Shown in pieces: positions 8,707 through 18,282 of a stretch of DNA of 50,820 nt. Each line of letters begins with the position of its first letter. The first letter of the stretch is position 1. The position numbers and the translations under genes were made by a program. The notes beneath the pieces are model-generated. The model made no database searches. It was not told the DNA's origin and saw nothing but the letters and a program-made list of their open reading frames with translations. Source of the DNA: a bacterium (GTDB taxonomy: Bacteria > Bdellovibrionota_C > UBA2361 > RFPC01); NCBI GenBank assembly GCA_009926305.1, contig RFPC01000008.1:1-50820 (forward strand), written 5' to 3'.

Positions 8707-9474
8707 ATGGCGGAAGAAGCATTGCGCTGGGCAGGGAGAAATACCGAGAAAGATTCACTCAGAAGTCTTATCTGGTCGACCCTAGAAGAGAAAGGGTACG
8801 CCGTCGGCCCAGCTTGGAATCGTATTTCTAATTTTGTTGATGCCGATAAAGCTGCTGATCGACTGGCAGCCATGCCCTTCTGGAAAGACGCTCGAGTCGT
8901 GAAGTCTAACCCTGACATGCCTCAGATTCCAGTACGCTATAATGCGCTCCGCGATGGTAAGTTGCTGTATACGCCAGTACCAGAACTTGTTGAAGACTTT
9001 CCGTTCGTTCTTCTGGATCCAGCAAAGCTCAATGCAGATGGCATTGACCTTCTGGAGGCTGCTCATATTGAAGGAGCTCTTAAGTATGGAACACCGGTGC
9101 GCTTCACTGAGATGCTGCCGATGGATATTCTTGTGGTTGGAAGCGTTGCTGTAACTCGGGATGGAGCAAGAACTGGAAAGGGTGGTGGCTTTGCCGACCT
9201 TGAGCTCGGTGTTTTCGGGGAACTGAATATCATCCCAGACCATGCAAAAGTGGTAACTACCATTCACGATGTCCAGTTGGTTGATAATGGTGTTATCACC
9301 CTACAACCACACGACTATCCGCTTGAGTGGGTCTTTACACCATCAGAAACGATAGAAACGAAGAGTGCTCATCCCCGCCCATCTGGAGTGCTCTGGGAAG
9401 CAGTACAAGAAGACCAGTTTCAGGATATTCCGTTCCTACTAGAGCTGCGGCAAGAATTAGAAGCGAGAAGTTAG
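8707..9474 (+). CDS. 5-formyltetrahydrofolate cyclo-ligase family protein
   Basis: 255 residues of the MTHFS superfamily, which converts 5-formyl-THF to 5,10-methenyl-THF using ATP. The visible signs are the C-terminal RTGKGGGFADLELGVFG loop (residues about 157-174), corresponding to the GxGxGYxD nucleotide-binding loop, and the preceding DILVVGSVAVTRDGAR strand. The FADLE form resembles the archaeal and MTHFSD-like branch more than classical YgfA, and the protein is longer than typical YgfA (about 180-200 residues). The ATG is preceded by AAGGAGC at good spacing. The gene is divergent from the SIS gene. Family assignment is good; the exact reaction is inference. Confidence 0.75.
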   Translation: MAEEALRWAGRNTEKDSLRSLIWSTLEEKGYAVGPAWNRISNFVDADKAADRLAAMPFWKDARVVKSNPDMPQIPVRYNALRDGKLLYTPVPELVEDFPFVLLDPAKLNADGIDLLEAAHIEGALKYGTPVRFTEMLPMDILVVGSVAVTRDGARTGKGGGFADLELGVFGELNIIPDHAKVVTTIHDVQLVDNGVITLQPHDYPLEWVFTPSETIETKSAHPRPSGVLWEAVQEDQFQDIPFLLELRQELEARS

Positions 9475-9677
9475 AGGGCTTAACCTCTCTCCTACTGCAA
9501 TACATTGTGTAAAAAAGATTCTCACTCAGTCTCTTGCATTGACTGGTAGAGAGTTGACTGAGCGAGGCTTGTCTGGCCGAGGCTTATGACCATATCAATC
9601 GACCGAGAGGAAAAAGCCCTTCTGAGTTCGTTCAACAACTGTAGAATTTCGCTCCTTTCACTGCTAGGCTAAAGAGC

Positions 9678-11618
9678 ATGACAAGAGCGGAAGGTCGCGT
9701 TAGCACTCAGAATTGGTTATCCTCGGTTCCCTCCCGAGAGCACCTCGCTAGAATAAGTAATCGCGCTTCACGCTTTTCTCTCTCTCCCATCAAGGAAATT
9801 GAGTTAAAGGCCTCGAAGATTCCTGGAGCAATCTCTTTGGCTCAAGGTATCCCATACCTTAATACTCCCCAAGAAATTGTCGAGTACGTCGAGGAGAAGA
9901 TACGAGCTGGACTATGCGACCGATACTCGCTTTCTCCAGGACTTGAAGAATTACGAGAAGAGCTAGCGCTCTCGCTTGGAACTGACGGGGCGGAGTACGA
10001 TCCGGAGAAGGAGATGATTGTCACAGCAGGCTCAATTCAGGGCATGACAGCGACCCTCCTAGCACTCGTACAACGAGGTGATGAAGTCCTTGTTCCCTCC
10101 CCTACTTATGCCTCCTATATTGGTTCCATTCACCTTTCTGAGGCTACCCCGGTATATGTTCCCCTTGATGAAGATACTGGATTTGATCTTTCGCTAGAGG
10201 CCTTTGAGCAGGCAATCACACCCCGCACGCGAGCAATTATCCTCTGTACTCCAAATAATCCAACTGGAACAGTATTTTCCTCAACACTACTTGAGGGACT
10301 CCTCCGACTCGCGGTCAAGAATGGCATATATGTGATCGTTGACGAAGTATACAAAGATTTTTACTTCTCACCCGCTGGACACATTTCACCAGCGGCATTC
10401 CCATGGGCACGAGAATACCTGATTCGAGTTTGCTCTTTTTCAAAAGCGTATGCCATGACTGGCTGGAGGGTTGGATTTCTTGCGGCCCCATCGCACGTTA
10501 CTGAAAGTATTCTCAAGATCCATGACGTTATGGTTTCATGTGCTCCAGTTGCATCTCAATACGCTGCTATTGCTGCACTTCGTTATGGTGAATCTGCTCG
10601 TCTTGCAGCCATTGAGGAATTTCGTCAACGCCGCGATCTGACGGTCGCATTTCTCGATCAGATGTCTGAGTGGTTAGACTATCAAGTTCCACAAGCTACA
10701 TATTTCGCATTTCCTCGTATTAAAGATACCGTGCCGCTGGCAAGGCAGTCGCGGAGACTCGTTTATGATATTCTAAAAAAAGCAAACGTTGCCTTTGTTG
10801 AAGGAGCAGCGTTCGGTCCATCAGGAGAGTCACATCTTCGTATTAACTTTGGAAGAAGCGAAGAGGACATCCGGGAAGGGATGACACGCTTCGGCGACTA
10901 TCTTCAGCGGACTACGGCTGGTAGAAGACTCCAACGAAAGATAAAGAATGTCCCGCTGGAATCGATGAATAAAAGTCTTCTTTCTGGAAAGCAAAAAAAG
11001 CAACGTCTGCTCGTTACCTTGACTCGACTTGCTCGAAGAAACGTTAGTGGACCAGTTGTTGCTATTATCGGAATGAGAGGAAAAACAATTGTGAGGCGAA
11101 TTATCAGCGAAAGCCTCAGCAAGCAACACTCGGTCATCAGCTCTCATCTTTCTCACAATACTCTTACCGGACTATCCTTCTCAATATTGGAACTTTCTCT
11201 TCCGAAAAATACTCGTGAAAAACTCAGAGTAGTTTTTCAGATTCTGAAAAAAGCACTTATCGCGAAGAGACGACATGCGGTGTCTATACTGGAATGTGGC
11301 ATAACGAAGACACCCGAAGTCCAGCAGTATGTTTCTCTCGTACGTCCAGACTATATTATAGTGACATCAGGTCTTGGATTTGACCCCAACCTAAAGAAAG
11401 TCGAGCATTTACATGCCTGCCGCGAGTTCATAAAACATTCATCACCCCGATGCATCCTTATCCCTGAAGACGAAAAATGGCTCATTGAAGAACTAGACCC
11501 TAACAATGAACTCAGCATTATCCCTGTTCTACCGACTGAAGGCACGAGTTGTGGTAGAAGTGAGTCTTATGGGAAAGGGTTCGCCCACCATCTTTTAAAA
11601 ATAATCAGCACGAGATAG
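9678..11618 (+). CDS. Class I/II aminotransferase fused to a Mur-ligase-like ATPase domain
   Basis: 646 residues in one uninterrupted frame. Residues about 30-425 form a fold-type I PLP aminotransferase: ISLAQGIPYLNTP, CTPNNPTGT, DEVYKDFYF, the PLP lysine K256 in SFSKAYAMTGWRVGF and the carboxylate Arg in HLRINFG. After a basic linker (about 426-455) there is a Mur-ligase-like central domain: VVAIIGMRGKT with P-loop G465-K469-T470, NTLTGLSFSILEL resembling the MurF NNxxGxPLTLL segment, ILECGITKTPEVQQYVSLVRPDYIIVTSGLG resembling the Mur ExGxxxxGEI and PD/TN elements, and ILIPEDEK. The carbamylated-lysine position reads ACREF rather than AAKGEI, and the C-terminal ligase domain is missing. The transaminase is probably active; the Mur part may bind ATP or be a scaffold. 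Each part is recognisable, but the joint function is unknown. Confidence 0.8.
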   Translation: MTRAEGRVSTQNWLSSVPSREHLARISNRASRFSLSPIKEIELKASKIPGAISLAQGIPYLNTPQEIVEYVEEKIRAGLCDRYSLSPGLEELREELALSLGTDGAEYDPEKEMIVTAGSIQGMTATLLALVQRGDEVLVPSPTYASYIGSIHLSEATPVYVPLDEDTGFDLSLEAFEQAITPRTRAIILCTPNNPTGTVFSSTLLEGLLRLAVKNGIYVIVDEVYKDFYFSPAGHISPAAFPWAREYLIRVCSFSKAYAMTGWRVGFLAAPSHVTESILKIHDVMVSCAPVASQYAAIAALRYGESARLAAIEEFRQRRDLTVAFLDQMSEWLDYQVPQATYFAFPRIKDTVPLARQSRRLVYDILKKANVAFVEGAAFGPSGESHLRINFGRSEEDIREGMTRFGDYLQRTTAGRRLQRKIKNVPLESMNKSLLSGKQKKQRLLVTLTRLARRNVSGPVVAIIGMRGKTIVRRIISESLSKQHSVISSHLSHNTLTGLSFSILELSLPKNTREKLRVVFQILKKALIAKRRHAVSILECGITKTPEVQQYVSLVRPDYIIVTSGLGFDPNLKKVEHLHACREFIKHSSPRCILIPEDEKWLIEELDPNNELSIIPVLPTEGTSCGRSESYGKGFAHHLLKIISTR

Positions 11619-11727
11619 CGAATAGCATTACCCCCCACTTCGCAACTTCTCGAACAGTATTGATTCTGATACCCTAGGACAGAGGAAGGCATATCGACGG
11701 TCCTCCAATTCTTAGGGAGAAAGAAGC

Positions 11728-12303
11728 ATGAACACGCTCGCAATTTTAGGACTCACGCTCATTATTCTCGTTATTTATGGGGTTGGCATTTATAATCGCC
11801 TCGTTCGTCAAAAAGTTGCGACTGATAACGCATGGTCTCAGATTGATGTCCAATTAAAACGCCGCTACGACCTCATCCCGAACTTAGTAGAAACTGCCAA
11901 GGGCTATGCAAAGCATGAACAAGAGACCCTTGAACAAGTAATTACGGCAAGAAACTCTGCGATGGCCGCAGCTTCACAAGGAGATGTTCGCGGAGTCTCT
12001 GAAGCTGAAGGGATGCTCGCTGGCATGCTAAGACAAGTATTTGCTCTTTCAGAGTCCTATCCAGAGCTCAAGGCAAATGAAAATTTCCTTCAGCTACAGG
12101 AAGAGCTGACAAGCACCGAGAATAAAGTTTCATTTTCAAGACAACACTACAATGACTCTGTTGGTCTTTTTAATACATCAATCCAACAATTTCCCAATAA
12201 CATCGTCGCGGGCTTTACCGGATTCAATGCTCGTGAGTTTTTTGAACTGGATGAGGCTGAATTAAAAGCTGCTCAACAACCCCCATCAGTAAACTTTAAT
12301 TAA
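11728..12303 (+). CDS. lemA: LemA family membrane protein
   Basis: 191 residues. An N-terminal membrane helix (AILGLTLIILVIYGVGIY) is followed by the LemA hallmark segment VATDNAWSQIDVQLKRRYDLIPNLVETAKGYAKHE and later FNARE near the C-terminus. LemA proteins are membrane-anchored four-helix proteins of unclear function, often near HtpX or TPM-domain genes; neither is present here. AGGGAGA stands before the ATG at good spacing. A DUF423 gene follows 50 bases downstream and could be co-transcribed. Confidence 0.9.
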   Translation: MNTLAILGLTLIILVIYGVGIYNRLVRQKVATDNAWSQIDVQLKRRYDLIPNLVETAKGYAKHEQETLEQVITARNSAMAAASQGDVRGVSEAEGMLAGMLRQVFALSESYPELKANENFLQLQEELTSTENKVSFSRQHYNDSVGLFNTSIQQFPNNIVAGFTGFNAREFFELDEAELKAAQQPPSVNFN

Positions 12304-12353
12304 CGAGTCTGCATCCGCAGGCCGGGATAGACGGATAAGAAGAGGGAGGTTAC

Positions 12354-12695
12354 ATGAAAATCGGTGCCATCTTAGGCTTTTTTGCTGTACTCCTTGGAGC
12401 CTTTGGTGCCCATGCATTGAGAGACTCTCTATCCGCCTACCACAAAGAAGTGTTTCAAACAGCATGGAATTATCATATCGTTCACGCGCTTGTACTGCTT
12501 TCTATTCCCTGCCTTAAACTTCAGCCAGAACATATGAAAGTCTGCGCTCTCATCTTCCTCTGCGGAATTCTTATCTTTTCTGGGTCCCTTTACGCTCTTG
12601 CCGTAACAGATCTCAGGTGGCTGGGTCGCATAACACCGATCGGAGGAATCCTGCTCCTCATAGGTTGGGCATATCTTGCAATAAAGATATCGTAG
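12354..12695 (+). CDS. DUF423 (YgdD-like) small membrane protein
   Basis: 113 residues with about four membrane helices. The DUF423 signature is clear: GAFGAHALRDSLSAYHKEVFQTAWNYHIVHAL at residues about 16-50, then LFLCGILIFSGSLY and PIGGILLLIGW. The function of the family is unknown. GGGAGG precedes the ATG. It probably shares a transcript with lemA. Confidence 0.9.
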   Translation: MKIGAILGFFAVLLGAFGAHALRDSLSAYHKEVFQTAWNYHIVHALVLLSIPCLKLQPEHMKVCALIFLCGILIFSGSLYALAVTDLRWLGRITPIGGILLLIGWAYLAIKIS

Positions 12696-12747
12696 AGAAC
12701 GGATTGCGATGTATCAAATTGCGCAAATTTTTCGATGCACTACTGCG

Positions 12748-12811
12748 CACTGCTCCTAAAGATCACTGCTGCTAAAAGTCACTGGTGCTAAACATTATTG
12801 CTGCTAAAGAT
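12748..12811. repeat. Imperfect 16-bp tandem repeat, four copies
   Basis: Four diverged copies of a unit like CACTGCTGCTAAAGAT follow one another directly, starting about 50 bp after the DUF423 stop and about 100 bp from the tRNA-Val gene. The conserved core is TGCTGCTAAA. The region 12812-12909 beyond it is purine-rich and holds no recognised gene. Confidence 0.7.
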
Positions 12812-12909
12812 TCGAAAGCAAAAAGAATAAGAGCACGAGAAATAAGAGCAGCTAGAGATCAGAAGAGCGAGAGATGAAAACAGCGAGAATAGAAACAGAA
12901 ATGAAAAAA

Positions 12910-12982
12910 TGGGCGCTGCAAGGATCGAACTTGCGACATTCAGCTTGTAAGGCTGACGCTCTACCAACTGAGCTAAGCGCCC
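12910..12982 (-). tRNA. tRNA-Val (anticodon TAC)
   Basis: The reverse complement folds as a standard cloverleaf: acceptor arms GGGCGCT and AGCGCCC, D-loop AGCTCAGTTGGTAGAGC, anticodon arm CAGC-CTTACAA-GCTG and T-arm GCAAGTTCGATCCTTGC, with discriminator A. The anticodon TAC reads valine codons. No CCA is encoded. Confidence 0.95.
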
Positions 12983-13001
12983 CCAGTTGAAGGGAAGCCA
13001 A

Positions 13002-13030
13002 AGAGTACCCACGAAGAAAAGAGATGTCAA
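13002..13030 (-). promoter_or_regulatory. Predicted sigma-70 promoter for tRNA-Val
   Basis: On the minus strand a perfect TTGACA (-35) is followed after 17 bases by TACTCT (-10), about 19 bases before the tRNA 5' end. The -10 matches the consensus only partly, but the spacing and position are right. Confidence 0.55.
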
Positions 13031-13112
13031 CTCCACAAGATTACAGTAGAAATTATCGGCTATTTAGACGTCCTTGTGGTGAGATCGTCTCCTCTGAGTC
13101 TTTATTGGAACC

Positions 13113-13147
13113 ATAAAAAAGGGAACGTATAGACGTTCCCTTTTTTG
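13113..13147. terminator. Bidirectional rho-independent terminator after lon
   Basis: GGGAACGT and ACGTTCCC form an 8-bp stem with a four-base loop, flanked by an A-run on one side and a T-run on the other, so it works on both strands. It lies 28 bases past the lon stop codon on the minus strand. Confidence 0.9.
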
Positions 13148-13174
13148 CGCTCGTATCTTTCCAGCTTGCGCTCT

Positions 13175-15658
13175 CTAGTGAGTCACTACATCACTAATCT
13201 GAGCAGACTTTGAGCCATCTCGTCCAGCAGATACCTTATCTTCCTCTTTGACAAAATCAGAGAACAGTACCTCGTCACGAATCGCTGTCTGGTCAAGTAA
13301 ACGCTCAAATCCAGCACGCCCATCAGTTACCAAGGCCTCGTAGAGCACCTCGTCAACGTGCGCCACTGGAATAAACTCAAGTTGGTCACGAACAGTTGCT
13401 GGAATGTCTTCGATGTCGTTTTCATTCTCCTTCGGAAGACAGATCCTCGTAATTCCCCCTCGGTGTGCTGCCAGCGCTTTCTCCTTCAAACCACCGATTG
13501 GAAGCACGTTACCGCGAAGAGTAATCTCTCCAGTCATGGCCAGGTTCTTATCAATTGGAATCCCAGTTAGCGCCGAGACTAGTGATGTTGCCATCGTTAT
13601 CCCAGCAGAGGGGCCATCTTTTGGAATAGCTCCCTCTGGGACGTGCACATGAATGTCCACTTTATCAAAAAAGTATCGTGGAAGGCCCAGCATCTCCGCC
13701 CTTGAACGAACATAACTGAGAGCAGCTTTCGCTGACTCCTGCATTACATCCCCAAGCTTCCCAGTAATCTGCAAACGCCCTCGACCTGGTAGAATTGCTG
13801 TTTCAATTACCAGCATCTCTCCACCCTTCTCAGTCCATGCCAAACCAGTGGACATTCCCACCTGATGTTCTGCTTCAGCATTTCCATACCGAAACTTTGG
13901 CTGACCCAGATACTGAGCAAGATTATCTGCCGTAAATATCACCTGATGGTCTGGCCCATGCTCAACAACCTCAACGGCCGCCTTTCGACAGAGGGTCGCT
14001 ACCACACGCTCAAGGCTCCGCACTCCTGCTTCCCGAGTGTATCGTCTTGCAATTTGCACAGCAGCAGACGGCTGCAGATCAACATTCTCTTCGGACAATC
14101 CGTTCTCTTCAAGCTGCTTTGGAACAAGGTACTTGCGCATGATAGCAAGCTTCTCAAGCTCCGTGTAACCTGATAGACGTATAATTTCCATCCGATCCAT
14201 CAACGGCCCAGGGATGGTGTGTAGCGTATTGGCGGTACACACAAACATCACCTTAGATAGGTCGTAATCACAATCAAGATAGTGATCATTGAAAGTACAG
14301 TTTTGCTCTGGGTCCAATACTTCCAACAGTGCTGAAGAGGGGTCTCCCCTGAAGTCTGTTGACATCTTGTCAATCTCATCTAAAAGAAAGATCGGATTGC
14401 TCTTTCCTGCTTTCTTCAGAGACTGGATAACTTTACCTGGCAATGCCCCAATATAGGTCCGACGATGGCCACGAATCTCTGCCTCATCTCGAACCCCACC
14501 AAGGGCTACCCGAACAAACTCTCGACCTGTTGCCTTACCAATCGACTTTCCAAGTGAGGTCTTCCCCACCCCAGGAGGGCCCACAAGACATAGGATAGGT
14601 CCACGTATCTTCCCTACCAGCTTCTGAACTGCCAGGTATTCCAAAATACGCTCCTTCACTTTCTCCAGCCCATAATGATCAGCCTCTAAGACGTCACGAG
14701 CCTTTTCAACATCTATCTCCGTCTCAGACATCTCATCCCATGGGAGAGAAATCATCCAATCCACATAATTGCGAACAACGGTAGCTTCGGCGGACATGGG
14801 AGACATCATCTTTAACTTGCGAATCTCCTTTTCTGTCTTCTCTCTTGCCTCTTCAGGCATTTCCTTTGCTCGAAGCTGATCTTCCAACTCCTGAATTTCA
14901 TTCCTGAAGTCATCCTTATCACCAAGCTCCTTCTGAATAGCCCGCATTTGCTCATTCAGATAGTACTCTTTCTGGGTCTTCTCCATCTGCTTCTTGACCC
15001 GACTGCGGATCCGCTTTTCTACCTGCAGAATCTCAATCTCAGACTTCATGTGGGAGAGGATTTTCTCCAATCGTTTTTCTGGATCGATAATTTCGAGAAT
15101 CTCCTGCTTGTCCTCAAGTTTGATGTTGAGCTGCACAACAATTGCATCGGCAAGACGCGAGGCATCTTCAATGGCGTTCACCTGCATAATCATCTCGGGA
15201 TTTACTTTCTTCCCGAGCTTTACGTAACTTTCAAAAGTTGTATTCACCGAACGCATAAGCGCTTTAAGCTCTGTTGAGGCTGCCATATCAGGAGCAAGCT
15301 CTTCGACCTCAACCATCATGAATTCATCTTCTTGTGTGAAGTCAGTAATACGAGCTCGCTGTTTTCCCTCGACAAGCACCTTGATGGGGCCGTCCGCTAA
15401 GCGAATTAACTGAACAACTTCTCCCAACGTCCCGACTTCATAAATATCCTTCGAGCTCGGATTACTTGTCCTTGCATCTTTTTGTGCTGCGAGCATGATG
15501 AGCTTGTTCTCCTTTTGAGACTCTTCGATTGCCCGAACACTCTTCTCTCGTCCGACAAAGAGCGGGACAACCTGTTGTGGGAATACCACTAGCTCTCGCA
15601 ATGCCAGTAATGGAACGTTGTGGGTCTTCTTTGACTCTTTCATGCTCATCTTTTCCAT
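13175..15658 (-). CDS. lon: ATP-dependent Lon protease
   Basis: 827 residues, the normal size for LonA. The N-terminal substrate-binding domain begins [23 protein letters not shown]. The AAA+ module has Walker A GPPGVGKT, Walker [10 protein letters not shown] and the [17 protein letters not shown] segment. The C-terminal protease domain has the catalytic Ser in [13 protein letters not shown] and the Lys in [12 protein letters not shown]. Lon is a cytoplasmic protease that degrades misfolded and regulatory proteins. Three in-frame ATGs cluster at the start, so the first residue is uncertain by a few codons. It is the last gene of a tig-clpP-clpX-lon order on the minus strand, but 520 bp separate it from clpX, so it probably has its own promoter. 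Confidence 0.97.
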   Translation of the reverse strand: MEKMSMKESKKTHNVPLLALRELVVFPQQVVPLFVGREKSVRAIEESQKENKLIMLAAQKDARTSNPSSKDIYEVGTLGEVVQLIRLADGPIKVLVEGKQRARITDFTQEDEFMMVEVEELAPDMAASTELKALMRSVNTTFESYVKLGKKVNPEMIMQVNAIEDASRLADAIVVQLNIKLEDKQEILEIIDPEKRLEKILSHMKSEIEILQVEKRIRSRVKKQMEKTQKEYYLNEQMRAIQKELGDKDDFRNEIQELEDQLRAKEMPEEAREKTEKEIRKLKMMSPMSAEATVVRNYVDWMISLPWDEMSETEIDVEKARDVLEADHYGLEKVKERILEYLAVQKLVGKIRGPILCLVGPPGVGKTSLGKSIGKATGREFVRVALGGVRDEAEIRGHRRTYIGALPGKVIQSLKKAGKSNPIFLLDEIDKMSTDFRGDPSSALLEVLDPEQNCTFNDHYLDCDYDLSKVMFVCTANTLHTIPGPLMDRMEIIRLSGYTELEKLAIMRKYLVPKQLEENGLSEENVDLQPSAAVQIARRYTREAGVRSLERVVATLCRKAAVEVVEHGPDHQVIFTADNLAQYLGQPKFRYGNAEAEHQVGMSTGLAWTEKGGEMLVIETAILPGRGRLQITGKLGDVMQESAKAALSYVRSRAEMLGLPRYFFDKVDIHVHVPEGAIPKDGPSAGITMATSLVSALTGIPIDKNLAMTGEITLRGNVLPIGGLKEKALAAHRGGITRICLPKENENDIEDIPATVRDQLEFIPVAHVDEVLYEALVTDGRAGFERLLDQTAIRDEVLFSDFVKEEDKVSAGRDGSKSAQISDVVTH

Positions 15659-16009
15659 ATGCGCTTCTTGAGATAGCCCAAGAAACTTTTCTTAATCTTC
15701 TCGTAAGAGACGCCCCTCCCCTCTATCTCTTACATCATCAGGAAGAAGCCTCTAGCTCTCTCCAAACACCAAACAGAGAGCCTCTCTCTATATGATGCAA
15801 TCTCGTGGAGCGAGAACCGCCAAACTATTGGCTTTGCATGATTTTCTTCTCTTTTCTCAACAAAGCCTCCCCTGTTCGAACCTATCATTGACCAGATCGA
15901 CAATTTTTAGGGACAGCCAGAGATGCCTTTGGTAAAAAAGAGCAACAATCTCACTATTTACCGATCATATTCCTGGTTGCAAAAGGGCGCAACACAGGTT
16001 TCGGGGAAG

Positions 16010-16030
16010 TTATCCACATCCTGTGGATAA
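16010..16030. promoter_or_regulatory. Inverted pair of perfect DnaA boxes
   Basis: TTATCCACA and its exact reverse complement TGTGGATAA are separated by three bases. TTATCCACA is the high-affinity DnaA-box consensus. The pair sits in the 520-bp gene-free stretch 15659-16180 between lon and clpX, about 170 bases downstream of clpX. Apart from it I see nothing clear in that stretch. It may bind DnaA or act as a hairpin in the clpX 3' region; I found no further perfect boxes nearby. Confidence 0.5.
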
Positions 16031-16180
16031 GTCTAAAAAGGCGCACTCCTCATTTCGATATCGGAGGAGGCTGGGTTGTGACTCTAGGGAAAGGCACTTC
16101 AAATACCATAAAATCTCTCTTCAAGGGAGCAACGCCCCGCTTGGCGAAGTATACAGAGGGGTTTTGGATTGAAAAAATGA

Positions 16181-17446
16181 CTAGGCTGACTTTTCTTGCT
16201 GATGGTAGACCACCAGAGGCTTTTCACCTTTAACGACCGTGTCCTCACTAATCACCACCTCTTTAATGTCAGGCTGAGATGGGATTTCAAACATCATGTC
16301 AAGCATCAGGTCCTCTAAGATAGCGCGAAGACCTCTCGCTCCAGATTTTCGTTCTAACGCTTTTCGGGCGATAGCGAGCAAGGCCTCATCTGTAATCTTC
16401 AGAGTTACATTCTCTAGCTCAAAAAGCTTTTTGTACTGCTTCGTAAGCGCATTCTTCGGCTCTTTCAGTATCTGTACCAGCGCTTCTTCGTCGAGATCCT
16501 CAAGAGTCGCAATCAGTGGAAGACGCCCAATAAATTCCGGAATCAATCCGAACTTCAACAGATCCTCCGGTTGTAGCTGTGAAAGGAGTCTCTCACGTTC
16601 TTCTTTCTTTGAAGCTGACTTTTTTTCTTCAGAAGCAACTCCAAACCCCAGCTTCTTCTCTCCAACCCGCTGGCGGACGATATCTTCTAGGCCAACGAAT
16701 GCCCCACCACAAATGAAGAGAATATTAGAGGTGTCCACTTGTAAGAACTCTTGCTGGGGGTGCTTTCTTCCGCCTTTCGGTGGAACGCTCGCTACTGTCC
16801 CCTCCAACATTTTCAATAATGCCTGCTGAACTCCTTCACCTGAAACATCGCGAGTAATAGAGGGATTTTCAGCCTTCCGTGAAACCTTATCAATCTCATC
16901 GATATACACGATACCGCGCTGAGCCTGCTCAACATCATAATCTGAAGCCTGCAATAGATTGAGGATGATGTTCTCAACATCTTCTCCTACGTATCCCGCC
17001 TCGGTCAAACTTGTTGCATCCGTGATCGTAAAGGGCACCTTTAGTATGCGCGCGAGGGTCTGTGCAAGTAGTGTTTTCCCAGTTCCTGTTGGACCACACA
17101 GCAAAATATTCGATTTCTGAATCTCCACGTCAGAAGAGCCGCCTTTCGCATCGATTCGCTTGTAATGATTATGCACTGCAACACTAAGCACTTTCTTCGC
17201 GTACGCTTGACCAATTACGTACTGGTCTAAAAAATCCATTATCTCTTGCGGCTTGGGTACTTGCGATTGTCCCGAAAGGGTTTCTTCCTGCTCTACCTCA
17301 TCAGCGATAATATCGTTACAGAGGTCAATACACTCATCACAAATATAGACACCAGGTCCTGCAATGAGCTTACGCACCTCCTCTTGCGTGCGGTTACAGA
17401 ATGAACATACGAGAGTATTTCTTCCCTTATCACTTCCTTTCGCCAA
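16181..17446 (-). CDS. clpX: ClpX, ATPase subunit of Clp protease
   Basis: 421 residues, family-typical. The N-terminal zinc finger reads CSFCNRTQ and, 20 residues on, CDECIDLC. The AAA+ core has Walker A GPTGTGKT, the pore loop GYVGED, Walker [10 protein letters not shown], and sensor-2 RKSGARGLR. ClpX unfolds substrates and feeds them into ClpP. The start codon is TTG at 17446: it matches the family N-terminus and AAAGGGAG lies just upstream, whereas the nearby ATG at 17453 is in another frame. clpP lies 208 bp upstream on the same strand. Confidence 0.97.
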   Translation of the reverse strand: MAKGSDKGRNTLVCSFCNRTQEEVRKLIAGPGVYICDECIDLCNDIIADEVEQEETLSGQSQVPKPQEIMDFLDQYVIGQAYAKKVLSVAVHNHYKRIDAKGGSSDVEIQKSNILLCGPTGTGKTLLAQTLARILKVPFTITDATSLTEAGYVGEDVENIILNLLQASDYDVEQAQRGIVYIDEIDKVSRKAENPSITRDVSGEGVQQALLKMLEGTVASVPPKGGRKHPQQEFLQVDTSNILFICGGAFVGLEDIVRQRVGEKKLGFGVASEEKKSASKKEERERLLSQLQPEDLLKFGLIPEFIGRLPLIATLEDLDEEALVQILKEPKNALTKQYKKLFELENVTLKITDEALLAIARKALERKSGARGLRAILEDLMLDMMFEIPSQPDIKEVVISEDTVVKGEKPLVVYHQQEKSA

Positions 17447-17654
17447 CTCTCATCTCCCTTTCAAAGATTCCTAATGCTCAGAGGCGACCTCAATTCCCCT
17501 CTTCCCTCAAGTCTACCATACCAGCTACGACTAAGTGAGCACCTATCAGAAATTCCAATACTCACCTTGTTCATGATTGCGAACAGGCCACCGATGGTCA
17601 CAGAGCAAAGGACATCAATATCCGCCTTAACTATTTGAAATGAACTATTTATTC

Positions 17655-18266
17655 CTACTTTGCGTCCTCTCCACGGCGTTCATACACGTGGTCAATGACC
17701 CCGTACTCTTTCGCTTCCATTGAAGTCAGAAAGTAGTCCCGGTCACTATCCCGCTCAATCTCTTCCAGCGTCTTTCCAGTATGCCTTGCCAGAATCTGAA
17801 GAAGCTCTTTCTTCACTCTCGCAATCTCTCGGGCATGGATTGCGATATCAGACTCCTGCCCCTGGAATCCACCCATAGGCTGATGAATCATCACTCTTGA
17901 ATGCGGTAGGGCAGAACGTTTTCCTTCAGCACCACCTGAAAGAAGCACAGCTCCCATGCTTGCCGCTTGCCCTACACAGACGGTCCCAACACTTGGCTTC
18001 ACGTACTGCATCGTATCGTAAATCGCCATCCCTGCAGTTACAGAACCACCAGGACTGTTGATGTAAAGATAGATATCTTTCTCAGGGTCCTCGCTCTCCA
18101 GAAATAAGAGCTGAGCAATGATGACATTTGCCACTGCATCGTTTACCTCACTTCCCAGAAATACAATACGCTCCTTTAAGAGTCGCGAAAAAATATCGTA
18201 GGAACGCTCACCCCTTCCGGTCTGCTCTACTACGTAGGGAATATAATTCATTGCTTGCTCATTCAT
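17655..18266 (-). CDS. clpP: ClpP protease, proteolytic subunit
   Basis: 203 residues. The start [29 protein letters not shown] (internal ATG at residue 6) is typical. The serine-protease triad is visible: Ser in [14 protein letters not shown], His in [11 protein letters not shown] and the Asp in the later [10 protein letters not shown] region. ClpP forms the tetradecameric chamber of the ClpXP complex. GGGAGC lies before the ATG at 18266. It is 16 bases downstream of tig, so the two are surely co-transcribed. Confidence 0.97.
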   Translation of the reverse strand: MNEQAMNYIPYVVEQTGRGERSYDIFSRLLKERIVFLGSEVNDAVANVIIAQLLFLESEDPEKDIYLYINSPGGSVTAGMAIYDTMQYVKPSVGTVCVGQAASMGAVLLSGGAEGKRSALPHSRVMIHQPMGGFQGQESDIAIHAREIARVKKELLQILARHTGKTLEEIERDSDRDYFLTSMEAKEYGVIDHVYERRGEDAK

Positions 18267-18282
18267 CTTCGTGCTCCCTCGT

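Noticed and set aside
12788-13036. Minus-strand 82-codon frame
   Set aside because: It runs through the tRNA-Val gene and has no recognisable protein content.
15659-16180. Chromosomal replication origin
   Set aside because: Only two DnaA boxes are seen, with no dnaA, dnaN or gidA neighbourhood and no obvious AT-rich unwinding element.
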